NCBI GenBank assembly: GCA_902488455.1
Contig: CABTWG010000032.1
Location: 1-13,670, forward strand
Direction of reading: 5' to 3'
DNA: 13,670 nucleotides
Source: an uncultured Peptoniphilus sp.
Lineage (GTDB): Bacteria > Bacillota > Clostridia > Tissierellales > Peptoniphilaceae
The position numbers and the translations under genes were made by a program. Below the pieces are notes generated by a model that ran no database searches, was not told where the DNA came from, and worked only from the letters and a program-made list of their open reading frames with translations. Position 1 is the first letter of the stretch, and the number at the start of each line of letters is the position of its first letter. Below are positions 1 to 6,400 of the stretch, piece after piece.

Positions 1-215
1 CAGGATGACTAGTTGTGAGTTATAGACCTCACCAAAGTTATACCCGTTCGACTCCGACGAATTCGTCGTCTCCGCTCAGGGTGACTGTAGTTGGCATAAT
101 TATTGTAGCTTTCGGATGAGTGAGAGAATGTAGTGTCAGAGTTAATGGAAGCAGGTTGCTTCCGCTACAGTGATGAATAGAATTTTATATTGTCGTACGG
201 CTACGCCTGAGTAAG
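1..215 (-). repeat. Cluster of degenerate intergenic repeats
   Basis: No gene lies in the first 334 bases. Read on the minus strand, bases 85-73 give GTCACCCTGAGCG, followed by a perfect 14-bp palindrome (55-68, CGACGAATTCGTCG) and then the tail GGAGTCGAACGGG (55-43). The same head, GTCATCCTG, reappears at 9-1 and is cut by the window edge, about 76 bp further on. Two weaker relatives are seen: one near 176-161 (CACTGTAGCGGA-like, next to a hairpin with arms 147-152 and 158-163), and CTCAGGCGTAGCCGTACG at 211-194. From memory, GTCATCCTGAGCG-type motifs followed by a CGAAG-like palindromic core are common dispersed intergenic repeats in many bacteria. That this is such an array here is inference. 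Confidence 0.55.
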
Positions 216-270
216 ATTATTCGTTCACTTAAGATAAATGGATCTGATTGCTTTTGCTAAGGATAAATCC

Positions 271-295
271 AAAAAAAGAACAGCCTAACTGTTCT
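271..295 (-). terminator. Intrinsic terminator of the nitroreductase-gloB operon
   Basis: On the minus strand a 7-bp stem AGAACAG/CTGTTCT (arms 295-289 and 283-277, five-base loop) is followed by a run of T (277-271). It lies about 40 bp beyond the stop codon of the metallo-hydrolase gene. This is a standard Rho-independent terminator for leftward transcription. A further copy of the CTGTTCT arm at 304-310 could form an alternative pairing. Confidence 0.85.
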
Positions 296-334
296 AGTCA
301 AAACTGTTCTTAATTCTTTAATTCTACGAAAAAT

Positions 335-1033
335 TTAAAACCTATCTTTTAAATCTCTTAATTTTCTAAACTCTTCTAAATCCTTTGCTACAAGAAATGG
401 ATTTATTTCTTTTTCCTTTCCTATTGTAGTTGGGAGTGTACATCCACCTTTTGCCACAACTTCTCTTGCCCATTTTAGTTCTTCTTCAACTCTTTTATTT
501 TCTCCAAGACTTTGTACAAACTCTAAATTTGATACTGTATATTCGTGGGCTGGATAGATTTTCGTTTCTTCTGGCAGTTTTCTAAATCTCTCCATGGTTT
601 TATAGGCAGATTTGTAGTCCCCTGTGAAGACTCTTCCCACTCCTGCTGAAAATAGTGAGTCGCCACAGAATAAATTTCCATCTACTAAATAAGAAACGTG
701 ATCTTCTGTGTGTCCGTTTGATTTTATGACTTCTATCCTCATTTCCATGATTTCGATAGAGTCTCCATCTCCTACTACTTCGTCTTCTGTACAGAGATTT
801 TTAACTTCTGAAGGCCCATAGACCACCGGATTATATTTTTCTTTTAAAGTTTTTACTCCTCCGGTGTGGTCTGCGTGTTTATGGGTTAAAAAAATGGCTT
901 CTAATTTTAGATTTTCCTTTTCAATTTTTGCTACTACTTCTTCCGCTGTGGATGGATCTACAACTATTAATAATCCTTCTCTTTCGATGATCCAGATGTA
1001 GTTGTCGTTTAGTGCTTTTAGATATTCTATCAT
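335..1033 (-). CDS. gloB: GloB-type metallo-beta-lactamase-fold hydrolase (hydroxyacylglutathione hydrolase-like)
   Basis: A 232-residue cytosolic protein with the metallo-beta-lactamase fold. Likely metal ligands are the THxHxDH motif (His51, His53, Asp55, His56), His108 in NGHTEDH, Asp125 in CGDSLFSAGVGRVF and His163 in PAHEYT. The SAGVGR segment, HEYT motif and C-terminal INPFL segment (about 210-214) are hallmarks of glyoxalase II, which hydrolyses S-lactoylglutathione-type thioesters. The short helical C-terminal thiol-binding domain is present. Low-GC anaerobes often lack glutathione, so the true thiol carrier is uncertain; a general thioesterase is possible. No glyoxalase I gene is nearby. 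The ATG overlaps the upstream nitroreductase stop as ATGA, implying coupled translation. A terminator follows at 295-271. Confidence 0.85.
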   Translation of the reverse strand: MIEYLKALNDNYIWIIEREGLLIVVDPSTAEEVVAKIEKENLKLEAIFLTHKHADHTGGVKTLKEKYNPVVYGPSEVKNLCTEDEVVGDGDSIEIMEMRIEVIKSNGHTEDHVSYLVDGNLFCGDSLFSAGVGRVFTGDYKSAYKTMERFRKLPEETKIYPAHEYTVSNLEFVQSLGENKRVEEELKWAREVVAKGGCTLPTTIGKEKEINPFLVAKDLEEFRKLRDLKDRF

Positions 1034-1596
1034 TTAAATATCCTAAGTCTTTCTTCTACATTATCTTTTTCTTTTGGTTCTGGTTCTTCCATTATTTTTC
1101 CAAATGGCATCTGTCCTACCAAGATCCAATCTTCCGGCACGTCAAACATTTCTTTAACCACATCGTCAATAACTGGATTGTAATGTTGGATACTCGCGCC
1201 GATTCCTAAATTTCTAAGCTCTGTCCAAATATTTATTTGAAGCATTCCATTTGCAACGTGGCTCCATTCGTCGAACCTATCGCTGTATGCTGGGAACTCT
1301 TCCTTCAAGTTTTCAACTTTCTTCTTGTCTATAAAGTATAGCACTGTTCCATATCCACTTTTAAATGAATCGATCTTTTCTCTTGCAACTTTGCCACCGA
1401 ATGCGTCGTATATCGCATCCCAAAGCTTGTCTTGGTACTTTCCTAGTGCAAGCACTACTGATTGTGATTTATTGTTAAATGCATCTGGAACTAATTCCAC
1501 TACTTTCTTTACTAGTTCAATTACTTCTTCTTGTGATACTGGTATTTCTTTTCCAATATTATAATAACTTCTTCTCTTTTTAAGCCCTTCGTACAT
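1030..1596 (-). CDS. Frm2/Hbn1-like nitroreductase family protein
   Basis: A 188-residue FMN-dependent oxidoreductase of the nitroreductase fold. It begins with the RRSYY segment typical of the N-terminal FMN-phosphate-binding arginines (residues about 8-12). It continues with AFNNKSQSVV (about 39-48), the GYGTVLYF segment (about 81-88), NGMLQINIWTELRNLGIGASIQHYNP (about 116-141) and GQMPFGK (about 161-167). This pattern matches the Frm2/Hbn1 branch, whose yeast members reduce nitro/hydroxylamino aromatics. The physiological substrate here is unknown. The length of about 190 residues is normal for the family. The start has a good site (AGGAAGG before ATG). It is the first gene of a pair with gloB, overlapping by 4 bp, so both may deal with reactive or electrophilic compounds (inference). 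Confidence 0.85.
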   Translation of the reverse strand: MYEGLKKRRSYYNIGKEIPVSQEEVIELVKKVVELVPDAFNNKSQSVVLALGKYQDKLWDAIYDAFGGKVAREKIDSFKSGYGTVLYFIDKKKVENLKEEFPAYSDRFDEWSHVANGMLQINIWTELRNLGIGASIQHYNPVIDDVVKEMFDVPEDWILVGQMPFGKIMEEPEPKEKDNVEERLRIFK

Positions 1597-1667
1597 TTTT
1601 TCCTTCCTTTCTTAATCCAAACTTTTCTTTTCAATTTTTATTTACCCTTAATTTATTTCTTGAAACT

Positions 1668-1696
1668 ATGAGACCTTGCTGTTAAGTCTATCTCAA
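1668..1696 (-). promoter_or_regulatory. Possible promoter for the nitroreductase-gloB pair
   Basis: On the minus strand TTGAGA (1696-1691) is separated by 17 bp from TCTCAT (1673-1668), which matches the -10 consensus at only four of six bases. It lies about 70 bp upstream of the nitroreductase start and downstream of the terminator at 1741-1758, so a promoter is expected in this gap. The exact site is a weak call. Confidence 0.3.
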
Positions 1697-1736
1697 GCTT
1701 TAATTTCTTCTAAACTTTATTCCAAATCATTGCATT

Positions 1737-1758
1737 AAAAAAGTCGCCGAAGCGACTT
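1737..1758 (-). terminator. Intrinsic terminator with a UUCG tetraloop
   Basis: On the minus strand the perfect 7-bp stem AAGTCGC/GCGACTT (1758-1752 and 1747-1741) is closed by the exceptionally stable C-UUCG-G tetraloop and followed by TTTT (1740-1737) and AT-rich sequence. It begins 18 bp beyond the stop of the ICMT-like gene and should end the GNAT/ICMT transcript. Confidence 0.9.
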
Positions 1759-1775
1759 ATAATATTTTTTAAATT

Positions 1776-2321
1776 TTAGAATCTCTTTACTTTCTTTTTG
1801 TATCTTAAATATTTCTTTCCATACCTCTTTTGCAGTGCATTTTCTTCTTTTATGGTTTGAGAGATAACAAGGAGCACTGTCACTATAAATAGAAACACAA
1901 ATGACAATCTGGTCGTGGTTACAAGATGACCCGCTGTTATAAGCATCAGTGATTTGTAAAGTGGATTTCTATTTATTGTGTATGCGTCCTCTTTGTCAAA
2001 ATCTTTCATCTTGTCTGCGTTTGGTCCTCTCATGCTGTCCTTTATCGTTGCCACCACATAGAGGGTAAGTAATAGTCCATAAACATATAGGAATAGTCCG
2101 GGATACTTCATTATATCTCTATTTAAAAATCCTGGCACCGGGTGTACTATGTCAACTATCAAGAGATTTATATTGGCTATGAATATTAGGATGAAGTAGA
2201 GTTTGTTTCTTCTTATATCCACTAGCTGTTCTGTCCTCTTGAAGTCTTCTTTTATTTCTTTTCTTATTATAAATAACATTATGCAGTATATTGCAAATGT
2301 TATTATCGGTACGTACTTCAT
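1776..2321 (-). CDS. ICMT/PEMT-like integral membrane methyltransferase family protein
   Basis: A 181-residue membrane protein with about four hydrophobic helices (roughly residues 4-20, 42-60, 74-92 and 124-155). The C-terminal half carries the hallmarks of the isoprenylcysteine carboxyl methyltransferase / phospholipid methyltransferase superfamily: RNPLY at 118-122 followed by a hydrophobic hairpin, the acidic pair EE at 159-160, and the YGKKYLRYKKKVKRF tail at 167-181. Members use S-adenosylmethionine to methylate lipid or lipid-linked substrates in the membrane; bacterial substrates are mostly unknown. The ATG overlaps the GNAT stop codon as ATGA, so the two proteins are probably made together. 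The SD is modest (AGGA). An NnrU-like or other four-helix membrane protein is a less likely alternative. Confidence 0.75.
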   Translation of the reverse strand: MKYVPIITFAIYCIMLFIIRKEIKEDFKRTEQLVDIRRNKLYFILIFIANINLLIVDIVHPVPGFLNRDIMKYPGLFLYVYGLLLTLYVVATIKDSMRGPNADKMKDFDKEDAYTINRNPLYKSLMLITAGHLVTTTRLSFVFLFIVTVLLVISQTIKEENALQKRYGKKYLRYKKKVKRF

Positions 2322-3448
2322 ATATTTTTCCTATATATTCTATATGTTATATCTTTTGTTGCTCCGAATTTTTCTATGTCATTTTGCATCTTTGTATTGT
2401 AGTCCCAAATGGTTGATCCTTCTAAATATCTGTAGCCCTTCTTCGCTGCGTTCTTAAATGTTTTAAAATACATGGCTGAGGTTACTCCCTTGTCTCTATA
2501 TTCTGGTATTACAAATAGGACGAATACCCTCACCCTCTCGATGGATTTTTTCCTTTTTAGGAATTTAAGTCCTTCAATCACTCCTAGTTTACCTTTAAAA
2601 TCTTTTAGTATTTCATTGTAGTCTGGAAGTGCTAATGAGAATCCTATCGGTTCTCCTTCGTTGTTTCTAGCTATCATTATTAGATCTTCGTCTGCATAGG
2701 GCTTTATGGCGTTTACTATATTTGTAATTTCTTCTTTGGTAACTGGTCTGAAGTCTTCCCACTCTTCTGGCATTCCTTTGTCAAGTACATGGTATACTGC
2801 TGCGGCATCTCTTTCTAGATTGTTTTTCATATCTGCAGAATCTACTGTGTATCCGTATCTTTCTTCGATTTTAGGTAGAATCTTTTCCAATTTTTCAATT
2901 TTATCTTCTAGTTCACTTATCTCTGCTCTGTATGCGTATACGTCATGATACTTTTCAAATCCGTATGCGACGAAATGGTCGTTGTAGTATGGTGGATTGT
3001 ACTTATTCATTATTGAAGGGACTCTGTCGAAATTATCTATGATAAATCCTCTGTTGTCATCTCCTCCTGGCAGTGATACAGGTCCTTTTACTGTATCCAT
3101 TCCTTGCTCTTTTAAGTATTCACATGCACTGTCTAAAAGTTTCTTTGAAACTTCAAGATCATCTATAGCTTCGTACTCTGCAATATATCCTACATTTAAT
3201 CCATTTGACTTATTTAGTTCTAGGTCTATAAACGTTACTAATCTTCCTAGGCAACTTCCATTTTCATCTATTGCCATGATTGTCTTATGAGGAAAGTCTG
3301 CTAAGTCGTTGTTTTCCCCTTGGATATATTTTAAATAATCTTTTTTTATTGGATATACGAAGCACTTGCTGTCACCATATACTTTTTCGTAAATTCCGTA
3401 GATTTTTTCTAAATCTTCTTTAGTCTTAACTTCTATTATCTTAATCAT
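2318..3448 (-). CDS. Tandem-GNAT acyltransferase-like protein
   Basis: A 376-residue soluble protein that appears to hold two GNAT-fold halves. The first (about 1-175) contains GPVSLPGGDDNRGF (122-135) and PSIMNKYNPPYYNDH (144-158), a signature I recall from a widespread family of GNAT-like proteins of about 370 residues with no settled function. The second (about 195-376) has the acyl-CoA-binding loop PEYRDKGV (315-322) in a typical beta4-alpha3 context, then a beta5-like GYRYLEGSTIWDYNTKMQ stretch. An acidic/lysine helix (about 177-197) links them. It probably transfers an acyl group from a CoA or ACP donor. The 4-bp overlap with a membrane methyltransferase-like gene suggests a lipid or envelope substrate (inference). 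The start is an ATG with SD AGAGGG, directly behind a tRNA gene. Confidence 0.7.
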   Translation of the reverse strand: MIKIIEVKTKEDLEKIYGIYEKVYGDSKCFVYPIKKDYLKYIQGENNDLADFPHKTIMAIDENGSCLGRLVTFIDLELNKSNGLNVGYIAEYEAIDDLEVSKKLLDSACEYLKEQGMDTVKGPVSLPGGDDNRGFIIDNFDRVPSIMNKYNPPYYNDHFVAYGFEKYHDVYAYRAEISELEDKIEKLEKILPKIEERYGYTVDSADMKNNLERDAAAVYHVLDKGMPEEWEDFRPVTKEEITNIVNAIKPYADEDLIMIARNNEGEPIGFSLALPDYNEILKDFKGKLGVIEGLKFLKRKKSIERVRVFVLFVIPEYRDKGVTSAMYFKTFKNAAKKGYRYLEGSTIWDYNTKMQNDIEKFGATKDITYRIYRKNI

Positions 3449-3469
3449 TTAATTCCCTCTAAAAAATAT

Positions 3470-3545
3470 TGGAGCTACTGAAGGGGCTCGAACCCTTGAC
3501 CTGTGCGTTACGAGTGCACTGCTCTGCCAGCTGAGCTACAGTAGC
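3470..3545 (-). tRNA. tRNA-Thr (anticodon CGU)
   Basis: A 76-nt cloverleaf on the minus strand. The acceptor GCTACTG (3545-3539) pairs with CAGTAGC (3480-3474). The D arm is GCTC/GAGC, the anticodon loop is CTCGTAA with anticodon CGT (reads ACG, threonine), the T stem AAGGG/CCCTT encloses TTCGAGC, the discriminator is T, and the CCA end is encoded (3472-3470). The anticodon stem has one A-C mismatch next to the loop (positions 31-39). The 3' end is only 21 bp from the ATG of the GNAT gene, with no terminator between, so the tRNA is probably cut out of a longer transcript. Confidence 0.95.
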
Positions 3546-3563
3546 AAAAGGGGAATTACCCCT
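3546..3563 (-). other. Small hairpin with T-run directly before the tRNA
   Basis: On the minus strand AGGGG (3563-3559) and CCCCT (3553-3549) form a 5-bp stem with a five-base loop, followed by TTT and then the first base of the tRNA at 3545. It could be a weak terminator for the upstream cyclophilin operon, or a leader stem that helps define the 5' processing site of the tRNA precursor. The sequence alone cannot decide between them. Confidence 0.5.
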
Positions 3564-3575
3564 ATAATTTTTAAT

Positions 3576-3603
3576 ATTATCATATTATATCTTAGAATAT
3601 CAA
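3576..3603 (-). promoter_or_regulatory. Candidate promoter of the tRNA-Thr / GNAT / ICMT unit
   Basis: On the minus strand TTGATA (3603-3598) and GATAAT (3581-3576) are spaced by 16 bp. They match the -35 and -10 consensus at four and five positions and place the transcript start near 3569, about 25 bp before the tRNA. The surroundings are very AT-rich and a TATAAT at about 3592-3587 offers an alternative -10 without a good -35. Confidence 0.5.
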
Positions 3604-3631
3604 GAATCTAAATCTTAATATTCTTCTAAGA
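3590..3631 (-). repeat. Imperfect AT-rich inverted repeat after the cyclophilin gene
   Basis: Arms 3590-3600 (TCTTAGAATAT on the plus strand) and 3618-3631 are complementary except for a three-base bulge, giving 11 paired bases. Short AAGA/TCTT arms pair inside the loop (3602-3605 and 3613-3616). It begins 10 bp beyond the cyclophilin stop. It may stabilise the mRNA 3' end or act as a weak terminator, but no clear T-run follows. One arm overlaps the -35 of the candidate tRNA promoter. Confidence 0.4.
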
Positions 3632-3640
3632 ATCAAGTGT

Positions 3641-4234
3641 TTAACCTATGACTTCTATATTTTCAATCACTACATCTTCTACAGGCTTGTCCATAAATCC
3701 TGTTTCTGTTGTGGCAATCGCATCTACGATGTCCATTCCTTCAACTACTTGTCCGAAGACTGTGTGCTTTCCATCCAGCCAATAAGCTCCGCCTAGCTCA
3801 CTATAAGCGTCTACCACGTCTTTTCCAAATCCACCTTCTTCTCCCAATTCTTTCATCTGTCCTATTATGTCTTCTGTGATCGTTGGTCCTTGAACTATGA
3901 AGAACTGGCTTCCGTTTGTAGATGGACCTGCATTCGCCATTGAAAGAGCTCCTCTAATATTTCTATAGTCGATATGGAATTCATCTTTGAATGGTTCTCC
4001 CCAGATGGATTCTCCTCCTCTGCCTGTGCCTTCTAGATCTCCACCTTGAATCATAAAATCTTTTATAACTCTGTGAAAGATGGTTCCATCGTAGTAACCG
4101 TTCTTTCCATGGGTTAGGAAGTTTTCCACTGCAAGTGGAGCTGCTTCTTCTAGCATCTTAACTTTTATATCTCCTAGGTTTGTGTGAATTATAGCTAGTT
4201 TATCTTCTTTATTATTTTCTAATTGTTTTAACAT
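3641..4234 (-). CDS. Cyclophilin-type peptidyl-prolyl cis-trans isomerase
   Basis: A 197-residue cyclophilin that speeds cis-trans isomerisation of prolyl bonds during folding. The FHRVIKDFMIQGGD segment (53-66) supplies the catalytic Arg55 with Phe60 and Gln63. GSQFFI (108-113) supplies Gln110 and Phe112, and LDGKHTVFG (153-161) supplies His157. The usual tryptophan (human Trp121) is replaced by Leu153, as in many bacterial forms. An insert of about 35 residues between GSQFFIVQ and LDGKHTVFG makes it larger than the minimal fold of about 165 residues. There is no signal peptide or lipobox, so it should be cytosolic. The start ATG has an AGGAG site. It is the last gene of the TPR-map-MATE operon, 15 bp after MATE. 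Confidence 0.93.
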   Translation of the reverse strand: MLKQLENNKEDKLAIIHTNLGDIKVKMLEEAAPLAVENFLTHGKNGYYDGTIFHRVIKDFMIQGGDLEGTGRGGESIWGEPFKDEFHIDYRNIRGALSMANAGPSTNGSQFFIVQGPTITEDIIGQMKELGEEGGFGKDVVDAYSELGGAYWLDGKHTVFGQVVEGMDIVDAIATTETGFMDKPVEDVVIENIEVIG

Positions 4235-4249
4235 TTCTACTCCTTTTAT

Positions 4250-5626
4250 TTAACTTTCAGTTATATAAGCTGACATATTTTCTGTAAATCCATTGGTCTT
4301 TCTATTGTATAATTCATATCCTATTAAAAGGAACATTCCTTTTAGTATAGAACTTAGACTCATCGCCGCCCAGATTCCATTTACCATGTAAATAGGCATT
4401 AGAAGTTTTGCCATTGGAATTCTAAAAGCGTTGAACACAAGTCCTACAAGGGCAGGATATCTTGTAAGTCCAAGGCCACTCATCATGCCTGTCGTTCCAA
4501 TCTCCAAGGTCATAAATAGTTCCGATGGGGCGATTACCATAAGGTACATTGCTCCGATTTTTATGGCTTCTTGGTCTATCGGTATAAAGAATGTGAATAG
4601 TTCTTCCGCCTTTGTAAATAATAGTATTGTCGCGAAGCCACCGATTAGACATATAATTACTATACCCTTTTTCCGGGCTTCTTTTAATCTGTCGAATTTC
4701 TTGGCTCCGTAGTTTTGTCCGAAGAAGGCTGCAAATGCGCTGGCGAATCCTTCACTACTCATCCAAGCTATACTTTCTATCTGTGAACCGATTGAATATG
4801 CTGCTATCGCTGCTGCTCCATAACTTGCAATGTAGATATTTAAATATAGACTAACAAGTGCATGGATTATGGATTGAGCACATGCTGGCACTCCAAGCTT
4901 CAAGACTCCTTTTACATAGTTAAATGAGACTTTTGAAAAGTACTTTATTCTTACAAATACTTCCTGTCCTTTTATTCCTGCTAAAAGGGTAAGGAAAAAT
5001 CCAATTGCTTGAGCAAGTACCGTCGCTAGAGCTGCTCCTTTTACTCCCATTTTGGGAAATGGTCCTATTCCAAAGATCAAGATTGGATCTAGAATGATAT
5101 TCGTAATAAGGGACACTATAGATATTATAAATGGAGTGAATGAATTGCCCTTTGCCAAAAATGATGCGTGTAGCACTGGATTTGCAAAGAGAAAGATCAG
5201 TCCAATTGTAACAATTACAAAGTAATCTATTGCAAAGGTCTTTACACTTTCATCTAAATGGAATATATCCACAAGATTTTCTTTAAATATTAAATAAAGC
5301 GTCGTAACCACGATACATATTATTAAATTTACAGTTGCCGAAGCTTTAAATACTTCTTTAGCTTCTCTTTCATTTCCCCTGCCATAGGCTTGGCTTAGTC
5401 CAACGGACACTCCAGTTTTACCAATTAGCATAAGGCTATTTGCAATCCAAACAAAAAAACCACAGGTTCCAACTGCTGCCACAGCATCTGTGGAAAGTTT
5501 ACCTAGCCAAATCAAATCGATAAATGAATATGCCATCTGAATAAATGCCGTACCCATAAGTGGCAAGGACATCTTGACAAGAGTTTTATATATCGGTCCA
5601 TTTAGTAGGTCTACTTTTTCTCTCAT
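4250..5626 (-). CDS. MATE-family multidrug/toxin efflux transporter
   Basis: A 458-residue polytopic membrane protein with about twelve hydrophobic helices in two homologous halves. The N-terminal LVKMSLPLMGTAFIQMAYSFID segment, the GRGNEREAKEVF loop at about 83-94 and its counterpart GQNYGAKKFDRLKEARKKG in the second half (about 304-322) are characteristic of MATE transporters. They exchange Na+ or H+ for cationic drugs or metabolites; the substrate cannot be read from sequence. The length is typical (440-470). The ATG follows the map stop codon with no gap (TAGATG) and its SD (AAGGTGA) lies inside the end of map, so translation is probably coupled. Confidence 0.93.
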   Translation of the reverse strand: MREKVDLLNGPIYKTLVKMSLPLMGTAFIQMAYSFIDLIWLGKLSTDAVAAVGTCGFFVWIANSLMLIGKTGVSVGLSQAYGRGNEREAKEVFKASATVNLIICIVVTTLYLIFKENLVDIFHLDESVKTFAIDYFVIVTIGLIFLFANPVLHASFLAKGNSFTPFIISIVSLITNIILDPILIFGIGPFPKMGVKGAALATVLAQAIGFFLTLLAGIKGQEVFVRIKYFSKVSFNYVKGVLKLGVPACAQSIIHALVSLYLNIYIASYGAAAIAAYSIGSQIESIAWMSSEGFASAFAAFFGQNYGAKKFDRLKEARKKGIVIICLIGGFATILLFTKAEELFTFFIPIDQEAIKIGAMYLMVIAPSELFMTLEIGTTGMMSGLGLTRYPALVGLVFNAFRIPMAKLLMPIYMVNGIWAAMSLSSILKGMFLLIGYELYNRKTNGFTENMSAYITES

Positions 5627-6400
5627 CTATTCACCTTCAAATGGATTGGTATCTCCTTGGTCAGTTATTATAATCGGACCATCCTTTGTAATTGCAAGTT
5701 GATGTTCATATTGGGCGGAGAGTTTTCCATCTCTAGTTCTAGCTGTCCAGCCGTTTTTATCTATTTTTAAATTGAATGTGCCTTCGTTGATCATAGGCTC
5801 AATGGTAAACACCATTCCTTCTTGGATTCTAAGTCCACGTCCAGCTTCTCCATAGTGAAGAACTTGTGGGTCTTCGTGCATAGTTTTTCCTATACCATGA
5901 CCTACAAACTCTCTTACAACAGAGAATCCTTCACTTTCTGCATAGGTTTGAATTGCGTTTCCTATGTCTCCAAGTCTATTTCCCACTTTTGCCTGTTCTA
6001 TTCCAAGGTACAAGCATTTTAGAGTTGTATCCATTAAATGTCTAGCTTCTTTGCTTATATCTCCAACTGCATAGGTCCAAGCAGAGTCAGCTAAAGAGCC
6101 ATTTAAATTTACAACCATGTCAATGGTTACAATGTCTCCATCCTTTAATCTATAATCCGTTGGAAAACCGTGGCAGATTTCATCGTTTACTGAAGCACAT
6201 GTTGCATAGGGAAAGCCTTCGTATCCTTTTTGTTCAGCAGTAGCTCCGTATTCTTTTAAAATACTTTCAACATATTCATCTATTTCTAAAGTTGAGACTC
6301 CTTCTTTTATAAAAGTTCTAAGTCTTCTGTGAACTTCTGCAAGGACTTTGCCTGCTTCTACCATTCCTAAAATATCATTTTCTGTGTATATATTAACCAA
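5627..6400 (-). CDS. map: Type I methionine aminopeptidase
   Basis: A 257-residue cytosolic enzyme that removes the initiator methionine from new proteins. The pita-bread metalloprotease residues are all visible: His78 (CHGFP) for substrate binding, and metal ligands Asp94 (TIDMVV), Asp105 (LADSAW), His168 (GHGIG), Glu201 (TIEPM) and Glu232 (QYEHQL). The length fits type Ia, with no SH3-like or zinc-finger extension. The start is TTG at 6400-6398, chosen because a near-perfect AGGAGGA site (6412-6406) sits six bases upstream and the next in-frame ATG (residue 13) would cut into the conserved N-terminus. It overlaps the TPR gene by 8 bp and abuts the MATE gene. Confidence 0.95.
   Translation of the reverse strand: MVNIYTENDILGMVEAGKVLAEVHRRLRTFIKEGVSTLEIDEYVESILKEYGATAEQKGYEGFPYATCASVNDEICHGFPTDYRLKDGDIVTIDMVVNLNGSLADSAWTYAVGDISKEARHLMDTTLKCLYLGIEQAKVGNRLGDIGNAIQTYAESEGFSVVREFVGHGIGKTMHEDPQVLHYGEAGRGLRIQEGMVFTIEPMINEGTFNLKIDKNGWTARTRDGKLSAQYEHQLAITKDGPIIITDQGDTNPFEGE

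Noticed and set aside
289..310. CTGTTCT repeated at 289-295 and 304-310 as a possible operator
   Set aside because: One copy is simply an arm of the terminator; a second seven-base match nearby is likely chance or an alternative stem.
1..334. A CRISPR array or riboswitch in the non-coding left edge
   Set aside because: The repeats are diverged and irregular in spacing, and no downstream gene on the same strand has its leader here.
1012..1209. A plus-strand open frame opposite the nitroreductase gene
   Set aside because: Phe/Trp-rich antisense of lysine/glutamate codons; the minus-strand gene is well supported.
4422..4652. A 76-codon open frame on the minus strand within the MATE gene
   Set aside because: It is an alternative frame of a clearly coding region with an unnatural composition and no binding site.
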